A DNA stretch of 53,079 nt from Rhodanobacter sp. (GTDB lineage: Bacteria; Pseudomonadota; Gammaproteobacteria; Xanthomonadales; Rhodanobacteraceae), in the NCBI GenBank assembly GCA_030148505.1, contig JASBTI010000039.1:1-53079 (forward strand), given 5' to 3'. This document shows positions 23,363 to 32,407 of the stretch, piece by piece. A program made the position numbers and the translations under genes. The first letter of the stretch is position 1, and each line of letters starts with the position of its first letter. The notes below the pieces were generated by a model. It saw only the letters and a program-made list of their open reading frames with translations, was not told the DNA's origin and made no database searches.

Positions 23363-25672
23363 GTGAGTCGAACCACGCCCACGGCCGCCGCGGCCACCGT
23401 GGCCTCGTTGGGTGGCGTGCTGGCGGTGCAATGGTTGCCGCGCCTGCCACCGTTGTGGTGCCTGCCTCTGTTGCCGCTGGCCGCCGTCTTGTTGGCTTGG
23501 CGTCTGCCACGCTGGCGCTGGTTCGCCTGCGTCCTTCTCGGCATCGCATGGGCGGCTTGGCGTGGCGGGATGGCGATGGATGCGCGGTTGCCGCGAGCGC
23601 TGGAGGGCCGCGACTTCGTTGTCGTCGGTACCGTCACCGACTTGCCGCAGGTGCGCCGCGATGCCAGCCGCTTCATGCTGCGGGCCGAGCGGGTGACGCT
23701 GGACGGGAGGCCACTGTCACTGCGCGGACGGCTCGCTGTCTCCTGGTATTCCCACGCCACGGTATTGCAACCCTGCAGTCGCTGGCGACTGTTGCTGCGG
23801 CTGAAACGTCCCCGCGGCCTGCGCAACCCGGGTGGGGCCGACAGCGAGCGCTCGGCACTCGAACGCGGCATTGTGGCGACGGGTTATGTCCGCGAAGACG
23901 GTGACAATCGGCAACAGTCCTCGCCGCCGGTCTGCATCGATGGTCTGCGTGATGCGGTCGCACGAGGTATCGCGGCGCATGTGCATGATCCGCATGACGC
24001 GGCCTTGCTGCAGGCGTTTTCGGTAGGCGACACCCGGGGGCTGGTCCCGCACGACTGGGAGGTGGCGCGGGCCAATGGGGTTTCGCATCTGATTGCGATC
24101 TCCGGGTTTCATGTCGGTGTCGCGGCGGTGTTCGGGGTGGGGCTGGCGTGGCTAGGGTACGGGCTGTGGCCGCAGCTAGGCTTGCGCTTGCCACGCACGC
24201 AGGCCCAGGCTGGCGCGGCGATGCTGGCGGCAGGTATGTATAGCGCGATGGCGGGGTTTGGCCTGCCCACGGTGCGTACCTTGCTGATGATCGCGGTAGT
24301 GGTGCTGGCGCGTTGCAGCCGACGTTGCAGCAGCGGCGCGCAATCGCTAGCGCTGGCGATGATTGCGATCCTGCTGGTCGACCCGCTGGCGGTATTGTCG
24401 GCCGGATTCTGGCTGTCCTTCGTCGGGGTGTCGTTGCTGATGCTGTGCCTGCAGGCGCGCGGACGCGGCTTGCGTGCTTTCGTGCATGAACTGTCGGCAG
24501 GCCAGTTGGTGATGACGCTGGGGCTGCTGCCACTGACCCTGTGGTTTTTCGGCGAGGCGTCGCTGGTGGGTGCGTTGTCCAACCTGATCGCGGTACCGCT
24601 GGTCAGTTTCGTGATCGTGCCGTGTGCGTTGTTCGGCATGGTGCTGCTGGGGCTCTGTCCGCCACTGGCCGGCCCGGTCTTGTGGCTGGCCGCAAAGATG
24701 GTGCATATACAGTGGTGGTTGCTGCAGCGGATGGCGCACTGGCCGGGCGCTCACTGGTACCTGCCGACGGTACAGCCGTGGGCGTTGCTGCTGGCGTTGT
24801 CGGGTGCGTTGTGGTTGTTCATGCCGCGCGGTGTGCCGCTGCGCTGGCTGGGCGTGCTGCTGTTCCTGCCGATGCTGCTGCCACCCCGCCAGCTGCCTGC
24901 CGAAGGCGGGTTCCGGGTGTGGGTGCTGGATGTGGGCCAAGGCCTGTCGGTGCTGCTGCAGACTCGCAAGCACACCCTGGTTTACGACACGGGTGCGCGT
25001 TATCCGTCCGGTTTCGATCTGGGCGAGGCGGTGGTGCTGCCGTCGATCCACGCGTTGGGTATCACGCACCTGGACCTGTTGATGATCAGCCATGGCGACA
25101 ACGACCATGCCGGCGGTGCCCGGGCTGTGGCCGAGGCGTTTCCCCAGGCTCGGCGTCTGGCCGGTGAGCCGGCACGGATGCCGGTGCCGATGCCACAATG
25201 CCGGGCCGGCCAGGCATGGCAGTGGGACGCGGTGCGTTTCCGGGTGCTCAACCCCGTCGTGTCCCGCAGCGCGCGCAAGGGCAATGACCGTTCCTGTGTG
25301 TTGCTGGTCGAAGGACGCGGGGGGCGAATGCTGCTGACCGGCGACATCAGCGCCCGCCTCGAGCCTGAGATTGCCGCAGCGCTAGGCGCGGGTCCGCCGA
25401 CGGCAATGCTGGTGCCCCATCACGGTAGCAACCACTCGTCCAGCGAACCGTTCATCCGCGCAGTGCATCCGCAGTTGGCCGTGGTTTCCGCAGGCTGGCG
25501 CAATCGCTTCGGCCACCCTCGACCGGCTGTGCTGGCACGTTATGCCGAGGCCGGAGTGCCGGTGGTCAACACGGCGCAGCAGGGGGCGGTCACGCTGGAT
25601 TTTCCCGCCGACGCCACGGTACGACGCGAATCGGGCTTTCGTCAGCGGCAACCGCGCTATTGGCGTGAGTGA
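23363..25672 (+). CDS. comEC: DNA internalization-related competence protein ComEC/Rec2
   Basis: Inner-membrane channel for single-stranded DNA uptake in natural transformation (769 aa). Layout: N-terminal helices and a DUF4131-type OB domain (about 1-170), the Competence multi-helix domain with the signature HLIAISGFHVG (about 225-460), and a C-terminal metallo-beta-lactamase domain with DVGQGLSVLL, SHGDNDHAGG, LLTGDIS and VPHHGSNHSS. Start chosen at GTG 23363, 7 bp after GAGGGG; a GTG at 23348 is also in frame. It sits between lolD and exbB. Confidence 0.92.
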   Translation: MSRTTPTAAAATVASLGGVLAVQWLPRLPPLWCLPLLPLAAVLLAWRLPRWRWFACVLLGIAWAAWRGGMAMDARLPRALEGRDFVVVGTVTDLPQVRRDASRFMLRAERVTLDGRPLSLRGRLAVSWYSHATVLQPCSRWRLLLRLKRPRGLRNPGGADSERSALERGIVATGYVREDGDNRQQSSPPVCIDGLRDAVARGIAAHVHDPHDAALLQAFSVGDTRGLVPHDWEVARANGVSHLIAISGFHVGVAAVFGVGLAWLGYGLWPQLGLRLPRTQAQAGAAMLAAGMYSAMAGFGLPTVRTLLMIAVVVLARCSRRCSSGAQSLALAMIAILLVDPLAVLSAGFWLSFVGVSLLMLCLQARGRGLRAFVHELSAGQLVMTLGLLPLTLWFFGEASLVGALSNLIAVPLVSFVIVPCALFGMVLLGLCPPLAGPVLWLAAKMVHIQWWLLQRMAHWPGAHWYLPTVQPWALLLALSGALWLFMPRGVPLRWLGVLLFLPMLLPPRQLPAEGGFRVWVLDVGQGLSVLLQTRKHTLVYDTGARYPSGFDLGEAVVLPSIHALGITHLDLLMISHGDNDHAGGARAVAEAFPQARRLAGEPARMPVPMPQCRAGQAWQWDAVRFRVLNPVVSRSARKGNDRSCVLLVEGRGGRMLLTGDISARLEPEIAAALGAGPPTAMLVPHHGSNHSSSEPFIRAVHPQLAVVSAGWRNRFGHPRPAVLARYAEAGVPVVNTAQQGAVTLDFPADATVRRESGFRQRQPRYWRE

Positions 25673-25777
25673 ATTCTGGTGCGGGCGCCCATGCCAGTAA
25701 TGCCACCGGTGCCGCAGTCCCTGCAGGTGAGACTGCTATCATGCGCGCTTGTCGACAAGTAGCAAGGTGGGTCGAAC

Positions 25778-26431
25778 GTGCTGGAAATCCTGATGGCTGG
25801 CGGCTGGGCGATGGTGCCCATTCTGATCTGTTCGGCGATCGCCCTGGCGATCGTGCTGGAGCGCTGGTGGACTCTGCGCCGTACGGCAGTGCTGCCGCCG
25901 GGACTGGGTAACGAAGTGCGTGAGTGGGCGCGCGCGGGCCAGCTCGATCCGCGCCATCTCGAGGCGTTGTCCAATGGCTCGCCCCTCGGCGAACTGCTGG
26001 CTTCGGCGCTGGCCGTGCGCAACCGGCCGCGTGAGCTGATCAAGGAACGTATCGAAGACACCGGCCGGCACGTGGTGCACCGCATGGAGCGTTACCTCAA
26101 TACGCTCGGCACGATTGCGCTGATTGGCCCGCTGCTGGGTTTGTTCGGTACCGTGATCGGCCTGATCCGGATGTTCATGGAGGTGATGGCCGGAGGTATC
26201 GGCGATCCGGCGAAGATGGCCGGTGGCATCGGCGAGGCGCTGATCTGCACCGCCTCGGGCCTGACCGTGGCAATTCCCGCCTACGTGCTGCATCGCTATT
26301 TCCGTTCACGCGTGGCGGGCTATTGCGTGCAGATGGAAAAGCAGGCCACCGCGCTGCTGGACGAATTGACGCTGTCGTCACCGGCGCGCGCGCGCCGCGC
26401 CGTGGCGACCGCGGCACCGGGCGCGGGCTGA
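25778..26431 (+). CDS. exbB: MotA/TolQ/ExbB proton channel family protein
   Basis: Energy-coupling membrane protein (217 aa) with three helices: one near the N-terminus (MLEILMAGGWAMVPILICSAIALAIVLERWW) and two at about 110-130 and 155-180, within the conserved TIALIGPLLGLFGTVIGLIRMF block. The start is GTG preceded by AAGGTGG. It is followed by exbD after 9 bp. The location before msbA-lpxK is usual in Xanthomonadales and points to a general envelope role rather than a dedicated siderophore receptor; no tonB is adjacent. Confidence 0.9.
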   Translation: MLEILMAGGWAMVPILICSAIALAIVLERWWTLRRTAVLPPGLGNEVREWARAGQLDPRHLEALSNGSPLGELLASALAVRNRPRELIKERIEDTGRHVVHRMERYLNTLGTIALIGPLLGLFGTVIGLIRMFMEVMAGGIGDPAKMAGGIGEALICTASGLTVAIPAYVLHRYFRSRVAGYCVQMEKQATALLDELTLSSPARARRAVATAAPGAG

Positions 26432-26440
26432 GGCGGCTCC

Positions 26441-26872
26441 ATGCGTATCGGCAACGACCGCCGTGGGGATGACTTCGAGATCAACGTGATCCCGTTGATC
26501 GACGTGCTGCTGACCCTGCTGATGTTTTTCGTGTTGACCAGCACCTTCGTGCAGCACTCGCGACTGCAGGTGACCCTGCCCACCGCCAGCACCCAGGACC
26601 GGGACATGCATGCCCCTGCGCTGACCATCATGATCGACCGTGATGGCCGCTTCTATGTGGGTAGCGATGAAGTGATGGGCGAGGGTATCGGTCCGCTCAA
26701 GCGAACCATTGCACGCAATGCCGGAAATCATCGTGATCAACCGGTAACGATCCGGGCTGACGCGATGACCCCGAACCAGAATGTGGTGACGGCGATGGAT
26801 GCATTGGGTCAGCTCGGTTTCACCCGACTGTCGATCGCCACCACGCCGAACAAGCCGGACGGCCATCCGTGA
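26441..26872 (+). CDS. exbD: ExbD/TolR biopolymer transport protein
   Basis: Single-helix partner of ExbB (143 aa). The helix (about 17-36) carries the proton-pathway Asp21 in INVIPLIDVLLTLLMFFVLT, the ExbD hallmark, and a periplasmic alpha/beta domain follows. The stop overlaps the msbA start as GTGA, suggesting co-translation. Confidence 0.92.
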   Translation: MRIGNDRRGDDFEINVIPLIDVLLTLLMFFVLTSTFVQHSRLQVTLPTASTQDRDMHAPALTIMIDRDGRFYVGSDEVMGEGIGPLKRTIARNAGNHRDQPVTIRADAMTPNQNVVTAMDALGQLGFTRLSIATTPNKPDGHP

Positions 26873-28668
26873 GCCCGAGGAAGCCGGAGCAGGGCAGCTG
26901 GAAGATCTATCGACGTCTGCTCGGCTATACCCGGCGTTACTGGCCGGTAGTCCTGGCGACGATCGTCGGCATGGCCATCGAAGGCGGCGCTCTAGCCGTG
27001 TTCACGCAGCTGTTGCGGCCGATGATCGACCAGATGTTCGCCAACAAGAATGCCTACTACATCTTCTGGATGCCGATCTGGATCATCGGCATCTTCACTT
27101 TGCGTGCGGTGGGCACGTTTGCCAGCGGTTACGGTATTTCCTACATCGGCCGCAACGTGGTGCAGGCGATGCAGCAGGACGTGTTTGCCGCGTATCTGCG
27201 CTTGCCGGCGACGTTTTTCGGTGCTGAGCCCTCCGGTCAGCAGATTTCCCGTATCACCTACACCAGCGAACAAGTGGCTTCGGCCGCCACCGATGCGGTA
27301 AAGGTCACGGTGACCGAGGGCGTGACGGCAGTCGGCATGTTCGCGGTGATGCTTTACAACAGCGCCTACCTGACCCTGGCGTTGTTGCTGATGATCCCGG
27401 CCATTGCGCTGATCACTACGGTGGTCAGCCGGCGCTATCGACAAATCAGCAGGCGGATCCAGGGGATGATGGGTTCGATTACCGGCACCGTAGAAGAGTC
27501 GGTGGGTGCGCATCGCGAGGTGCGCATCTATGGCGGGCAGAGGCAAGAAGCCCACCGTTTCGATGAAATCACCAACCGTACCCGTCGTCTCAACTTGAAA
27601 GTCGCCGCCACCAGTGCAATGTCCAGCTCCACCGTGCAGACCGTCGCGGCGTTTGCGCTGGCGTTGCTGGTGTTTCTGGGCACCCGGCCGCAGGTGATCG
27701 ACCACATCACCTCCGGCGTATTCATCACCGTGCTGACCGCGATGGGCGGCATGTTGCCGTCGCTGAAGCGGCTGACCGGGGTGCAGGCGAATATTCAGCG
27801 TGGGCTGTCCGCGGCCGAGGATCTGTTCGGCGTGATGGATACCCCGGCGGAAGCGGATCCGGGTACTCAGGAACTGTCACGCACGCGCGGCGATCTGCGT
27901 TTCGAGGGGGTCACCTTGATCTATCCGGGCACCGATGCCGAAGCGCTGCAGGGGGTGGATCTGCATTGTGCGCCGGGTCAGGTCACCGCGCTGGTCGGCC
28001 GCTCGGGCAGCGGCAAGAGCAGCCTGGTCAGTCTGCTGCCGCGGTTTTACCAGCCGACCACCGGTCGTATCGTGCTGGACGACCGCAACTACCAGGACTA
28101 CACGCTCGCCTCGTTGCGTCGACAGATCGCCTGGGTCGGGCAAAGCGTGGTGTTGTTCGACGATACCGTGGCCAGGAATATCGCCTACGGCGAGCTTTCC
28201 GGTGCCAGCGAAGCGGAGATCATCGCGGCCGCCGAGGCGGCCAATGCGATGGAGTTCATCGAACGTCTGCCGCTGGGCATCCACACCCAGATCGGTCAGC
28301 GCGGCAACATGCTGTCCGGCGGTCAGCGACAGCGTCTGGCGATTGCGCGTGCGATTCTCAAGAATGCGCCGATCCTGGTGCTGGACGAAGCCACCAGTGC
28401 GCTCGATACCGAATCGGAGCGGCTGATCCAGCAGGCCTTGCAGCGTCTCATCCGTGATCGCACCACCGTGGTCATCGCGCATCGACTGTCAACGATCGAG
28501 CATGCCGACCAGATTGCGGTGATGGATCAGGGACGTATCGTCGAGCGCGGCACACACGCGGAACTGATGGCGCTGAACGGCCACTACGCCAACCTGCACC
28601 GGATGCAGTTTCACGAGCCTGCAGTCAGTCCTTCCAGTGATCCACTGGACACGCCCGTCAGTCTCTGA
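26869..28668 (+). CDS. msbA: Lipid A export ATP-binding/permease protein MsbA
   Basis: Half-size ABC exporter (599 aa) that flips lipid A-core across the inner membrane. Six N-terminal helices are followed by a nucleotide-binding domain with Walker A GRSGSGKSS, signature LSGGQRQR, Walker B ILVLDEATSALD and the switch His in IAHRLST. The start is GTG at 26869, overlapping the exbD stop. lpxK follows in the same operon. Confidence 0.95.
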   Translation: MSPRKPEQGSWKIYRRLLGYTRRYWPVVLATIVGMAIEGGALAVFTQLLRPMIDQMFANKNAYYIFWMPIWIIGIFTLRAVGTFASGYGISYIGRNVVQAMQQDVFAAYLRLPATFFGAEPSGQQISRITYTSEQVASAATDAVKVTVTEGVTAVGMFAVMLYNSAYLTLALLLMIPAIALITTVVSRRYRQISRRIQGMMGSITGTVEESVGAHREVRIYGGQRQEAHRFDEITNRTRRLNLKVAATSAMSSSTVQTVAAFALALLVFLGTRPQVIDHITSGVFITVLTAMGGMLPSLKRLTGVQANIQRGLSAAEDLFGVMDTPAEADPGTQELSRTRGDLRFEGVTLIYPGTDAEALQGVDLHCAPGQVTALVGRSGSGKSSLVSLLPRFYQPTTGRIVLDDRNYQDYTLASLRRQIAWVGQSVVLFDDTVARNIAYGELSGASEAEIIAAAEAANAMEFIERLPLGIHTQIGQRGNMLSGGQRQRLAIARAILKNAPILVLDEATSALDTESERLIQQALQRLIRDRTTVVIAHRLSTIEHADQIAVMDQGRIVERGTHAELMALNGHYANLHRMQFHEPAVSPSSDPLDTPVSL

Positions 28669-28677
28669 GGTTTGCCG

Positions 28678-29679
28678 ATGACGCTGATCGACCGCCTCGA
28701 ATCAGCCTGGTATGGAAACGCCAGCGCGCCTTGGTGGGCGTCATTGCTGGCCGCGTTGTACGGCGCCTTCGTGCGTCTGCGCGCGTGGCTCTACCGCCGG
28801 GGACTGCGCCGCTGCGTGCGCCTGCCGGTGCCGGTCATCGTGGTCGGCAATATCAGCGTGGGAGGAACCGGCAAGACGCCGTTGACCATCGCGCTGGCCG
28901 CGTGGCTGCAGGCGCGCGGACACCGACCCGGTGTGGTCAGTCGGGGGTATGGCGGGACACGGCGTGAGCCGCAACTGCTCGGCGCCGACCCGGACCCGTT
29001 GCAGGTGGGCGACGAACCGTGTCTCATCCATGCTGGCGGCGTGCCCGTGGCCGTAGGTCGCGAGCGACCGGCGGCGGCGAAACTGTTGCTGGCCGCCGGC
29101 TGCGATATGCTGCTGGCAGACGACGGATTACAACACTATCCGCTGGCCCGCGATGTGGAAATTTGCGTGATCGACGGTGTGCGTCGCTTTGGCAATCGCC
29201 GTCTGCTGCCGGCTGGACCGTTGCGAGAGCCGCTGGGCCGCCTGCAGCGGGTCGACTTCCGCGTTTGCAACGGAGGCAGCGCGGAACCGGGCGAGTACCC
29301 GATGCAGCTGTGCGGCGACGAGTTGGTGGCCGTGAGTGGTGATCGCCGCCAGACGCTGGCTGCCTTGCGCGGCCAGCCGGTACATGCGGTGGCGGCCATC
29401 GGCAATCCGCAGCGCTTCTTCGACGCCCTGCGTGGGCACGGCCTGCAGGTGATCGAGCATGCTTTCACGGATCACCATCGCTTCGTGCCGGAAGAGCTGG
29501 ATTTCGGCGATCATCTACCGGTACTGATGACCGACAAGGATGCGGTCAAATGTCGAGGTTTCGCACAACCCCACTGGTGGCGTCTTCCGGTGCGGGCCAA
29601 TTTGCCGGAAGCCTTCTACGAGGCGTTGGGCAAATGCCTCGATGGTTTGCGCCGCGAAACCGGCTCACCCGCCACATAG
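28678..29679 (+). CDS. lpxK: Tetraacyldisaccharide 4'-kinase
   Basis: Lipid A biosynthesis kinase (333 aa) phosphorylating the 4' position of the tetraacyldisaccharide to make lipid IVA. An N-terminal membrane-associated helix precedes the P-loop VGGTGKTP (61-68), then SRGYGG and LLADDGLQH typical of LpxK. The ATG at 28678, preceded by GAGG, is preferred to the TTG six bases upstream. Its 3' end overlaps the convergent hutI gene by 64 bp. Confidence 0.94.
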   Translation: MTLIDRLESAWYGNASAPWWASLLAALYGAFVRLRAWLYRRGLRRCVRLPVPVIVVGNISVGGTGKTPLTIALAAWLQARGHRPGVVSRGYGGTRREPQLLGADPDPLQVGDEPCLIHAGGVPVAVGRERPAAAKLLLAAGCDMLLADDGLQHYPLARDVEICVIDGVRRFGNRRLLPAGPLREPLGRLQRVDFRVCNGGSAEPGEYPMQLCGDELVAVSGDRRQTLAALRGQPVHAVAAIGNPQRFFDALRGHGLQVIEHAFTDHHRFVPEELDFGDHLPVLMTDKDAVKCRGFAQPHWWRLPVRANLPEAFYEALGKCLDGLRRETGSPAT

Positions 29680-30878
29680 ATGCGGTGGGCCAGTCCGCCG
29701 CCGACCCAGTAGCACAGTTCCGCTGGCTGGCGTGCGTTCCATACCACCAGATCGGCACGCTGGCCGGTTTTCAGCGTGCCGCGATCGGATAGTCCGAGCG
29801 CGCGGGCGGCATTCACGGTGACGCCACGCAGCGCCTCGGTCGGGGTCAGCCGGAATAGGGTACAGGCCATGCTGGCCGCCAGCCGCAACGACAACATCGG
29901 CGAGGTGCCTGGGTTGCAGTCCGTGGCAACGGCCATCGGTACCCCGTATTGACGCAGCAATGCTATCGGTGGCAGACGGGTTTCCCGCAATACGTGAAAC
30001 GCACCGGGAAGCAGCACTGCCACGGTGCCCGCCGTGGCCATCGCCCTGACGCCGGATTCCCCGAGGTATTCGAGATGGTCGGCCGACAGCCCACCGTATT
30101 CGGCGACCAGGGCCGCGCCATCGAGGTCGGACAGCTGTTCCGCATGCAGCTTTACCGGCAACCCAAGTTGCCGGGCCCGCTCGAACAGGCGGCGGACTTC
30201 CTCGCGGCTGAAGCCGATGTTTTCGCAGAACGCATCGACGGCATCGACCAGGCCTTCGGCCGCCAATTCAGGCAAGATGCTGTCGCAGACCAGCGTGACG
30301 TATTCCTCGCGGTGATCCCGGTATTCCGGCGGCAGCGCATGCAGACCGAGAAAGCTGGTGCGTACGGTCATGCTCTGGTCGCGGCCGATACGTCGGGCTA
30401 CCCGCAGCATGCGACGCTCGGTTTCGAGCTCCAGGCCATAGCCTGACTTGATTTCCAGCGTGGTCGCGCCATCTGCGCGCAACGCCCGGGCGCGCGGTAC
30501 GGACTGCGCATAGAGCTGTTCCTCGCTGGCCTCACGGGTGGCACTCACCGTCGCGGCGATGCCGCCGCCGGCACGGGCGATGTCTTCATAGCTGGTGCCA
30601 TTCAGGCGCAGCTCGAATTCACCGGCACGATCGCCGCCGAACACCAGGTGGGTATGGCAGTCGATCAAGCCCGGGGTAATCAGCGCACCGTCGACCGACT
30701 CCACCGTGACGGCCAGTTCATCGGGCGCCGCCGGCAGGTTGTCCATGCGGCCGGTCCAGGCGATCCGGCCACGATGCAGGCCAATCGCGCCGCCCTCGAT
30801 CAGGGGCTCCTGTGCATCCTCTTCGAAGCTTGCCAGAGTGGCGTTCAGCAGCAGTCGATCCCAACGTGGCTCGCTCAT
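29616..30878 (-). CDS. hutI: Imidazolonepropionase
   Basis: Metal-dependent amidohydrolase (420 aa) that opens 4-imidazolone-5-propionate to N-formimino-L-glutamate, the third step of histidine degradation. Metal site HxH is in LIDCHTHLVFGGDRAGEF; EIKSGYGL, LHAEQLSD and TDCNPGTSP are conserved HutI blocks. The gene is in line with, and 26 bp after, the ClC gene on the minus strand. Its 3' end overlaps lpxK convergently. The downstream pathway enzyme HutF is encoded 3 kb away. Confidence 0.95.
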   Translation of the reverse strand: MSEPRWDRLLLNATLASFEEDAQEPLIEGGAIGLHRGRIAWTGRMDNLPAAPDELAVTVESVDGALITPGLIDCHTHLVFGGDRAGEFELRLNGTSYEDIARAGGGIAATVSATREASEEQLYAQSVPRARALRADGATTLEIKSGYGLELETERRMLRVARRIGRDQSMTVRTSFLGLHALPPEYRDHREEYVTLVCDSILPELAAEGLVDAVDAFCENIGFSREEVRRLFERARQLGLPVKLHAEQLSDLDGAALVAEYGGLSADHLEYLGESGVRAMATAGTVAVLLPGAFHVLRETRLPPIALLRQYGVPMAVATDCNPGTSPMLSLRLAASMACTLFRLTPTEALRGVTVNAARALGLSDRGTLKTGQRADLVVWNARQPAELCYWVGGGLAHRIYVAGEPVSRRKPSRHLPNAS

Positions 30879-30904
30879 GTGTTCGCTCGTTCCGGGTCAG
30901 GATT

Positions 30905-32374
30905 TCAGGGTTTGTCAGCTGTGCCCTTTTCGGCAGGGGCGGCTGGTTCGTCGAATGCGCTGGTCTTTCCCGCAGGCTGCGATGCTGCGGCATGCGCGCG
31001 CGCGTTCTCGGTACGTTCTGCATGGGCTTGCTGCTGCCGCTCGAAGTCCTGGACCATGCGCTCGGCAAAGTCCTTGTAGACCGGGGTCGGGCTAAACAGC
31101 GATGCTGCGGCGCGCGCCAGCAGGCAGGCGGCCATGATGGGAATCACCATGTCCTGATTGTCGGTCAGTTCCATTGCGATCACGGCCGAGGTCAGCGGTG
31201 CACCGGTGACACCCGACAGGTAGGCACTCATGCCCAGCAGCACCACCGCAGCCGCAGGCACATCCGGCAGAAAATGGGCGATGTTGTGGCCGAGTCCGGC
31301 GCCGACTGCCAGCGCCGGGGAGAAGATGCCGCCGGGAATGCCCGCCCAGTAGGAAACCACGTTGGCCAGCAGCTTGGTGATGCCGAAAGTTTGTCCCGGC
31401 GTTACCGCTGCCTCCTGCACGAAGGCGCGGGCCTGGTCGTAGCCGGTGCCATAGATACTGTTGTGCGAGTACAGGCCGAGCAGGGCCAGCGCCAGACCGC
31501 AACCTGCGGCGAACAGTACCGGCGCGTGCGAGCGCAGACGGCCAATATAGGCCAGCGGACCTTTCCGGCTTAGCAGGATAAGCCTTGCAAAAATGCCGCC
31601 CAGCAGGCCACCGATGACGCCGGTCAGCAAGACCGCCAGCCACGCATGACCCAGCGGCAGCGTGGCGTGTACTTCACCGAAATAGGAGTAATTGCCGATG
31701 ATGCCCAGCGACACCACGCCACCAACGATCACCGCCGTCAGCAGCAGGCCGCTGAAGCGGTGTTCGAAGGTGCCGGACAGCTCCTCGATGGCGAACACCA
31801 CGCCGGCCAGCGGCGTATTGAACGCGGCGGCGATGCCGCAGGCGCCACCGGCGAGGATGAAGCGGGAAATCGCCTTGGAGTCGCTGAAACCGAAACGGCG
31901 GCCAAGCCAGTAGAACAGGCCGGCGCCCACATGCACGGTGGGACCTTCGCGGCCGATCGAGGCGCCGACGGCCAGGGCAATCAGGGTCAGCAGCATCTTC
32001 ACGCCGGCAATCGGCAGCGCCAACATGCTGTCGCGAAAACCCTTGTCTTCGATGTGCAGGGTGCCGATCACCTGGGGAATACCGCTGCCCCGGGTGGCGC
32101 GCAAACGCCCTTCGGTGACCCAGGCAAGCAAGCCGAATACGATCGGGGTGGCGACCAGTGGAATCCAGATGCCATAGCCCAGCATGAGCTGAAACAGGTG
32201 ATAGGACCAGTCGCTGGCCTTGGCAAACACGATCGCCGCCAGCGCGACCACCACGGCACCGACCCAAAGTGCGATGCGTCGACGCCATTCGTGGGGCGCG
32301 AAAAACTCATGCCCCAACAAGGCCTGCAGACGAGGATTCGTGGATGGTGACGAAGGCTTGGCTGGTTCGGTCAT
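30905..32374 (-). CDS. ClC-family chloride/proton antiporter
   Basis: Membrane protein (489 aa) of the voltage-gated chloride channel family. All ion-path motifs are present: GSGIPQV (about 96-102), GREGPTVHVG (141-150) with the gating Glu, FNTPLAGVVFAIEEL with the inner proton Glu, and GGIFSPALAVGAGLG. Both glutamates suggest an exchanger rather than a passive channel. The C-terminal tail is Ala/Gln-rich without CBS domains. It lies between the GNAT-nitrilase fusion and hutI on one strand. Confidence 0.92.
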   Translation of the reverse strand: MTEPAKPSSPSTNPRLQALLGHEFFAPHEWRRRIALWVGAVVVALAAIVFAKASDWSYHLFQLMLGYGIWIPLVATPIVFGLLAWVTEGRLRATRGSGIPQVIGTLHIEDKGFRDSMLALPIAGVKMLLTLIALAVGASIGREGPTVHVGAGLFYWLGRRFGFSDSKAISRFILAGGACGIAAAFNTPLAGVVFAIEELSGTFEHRFSGLLLTAVIVGGVVSLGIIGNYSYFGEVHATLPLGHAWLAVLLTGVIGGLLGGIFARLILLSRKGPLAYIGRLRSHAPVLFAAGCGLALALLGLYSHNSIYGTGYDQARAFVQEAAVTPGQTFGITKLLANVVSYWAGIPGGIFSPALAVGAGLGHNIAHFLPDVPAAAVVLLGMSAYLSGVTGAPLTSAVIAMELTDNQDMVIPIMAACLLARAAASLFSPTPVYKDFAERMVQDFERQQQAHAERTENARAHAAASQPAGKTSAFDEPAAPAEKGTADKP

Positions 32375-32407
32375 CCGCCCATTATCGCAGACCTTGGGCC
32401 TTCACTG

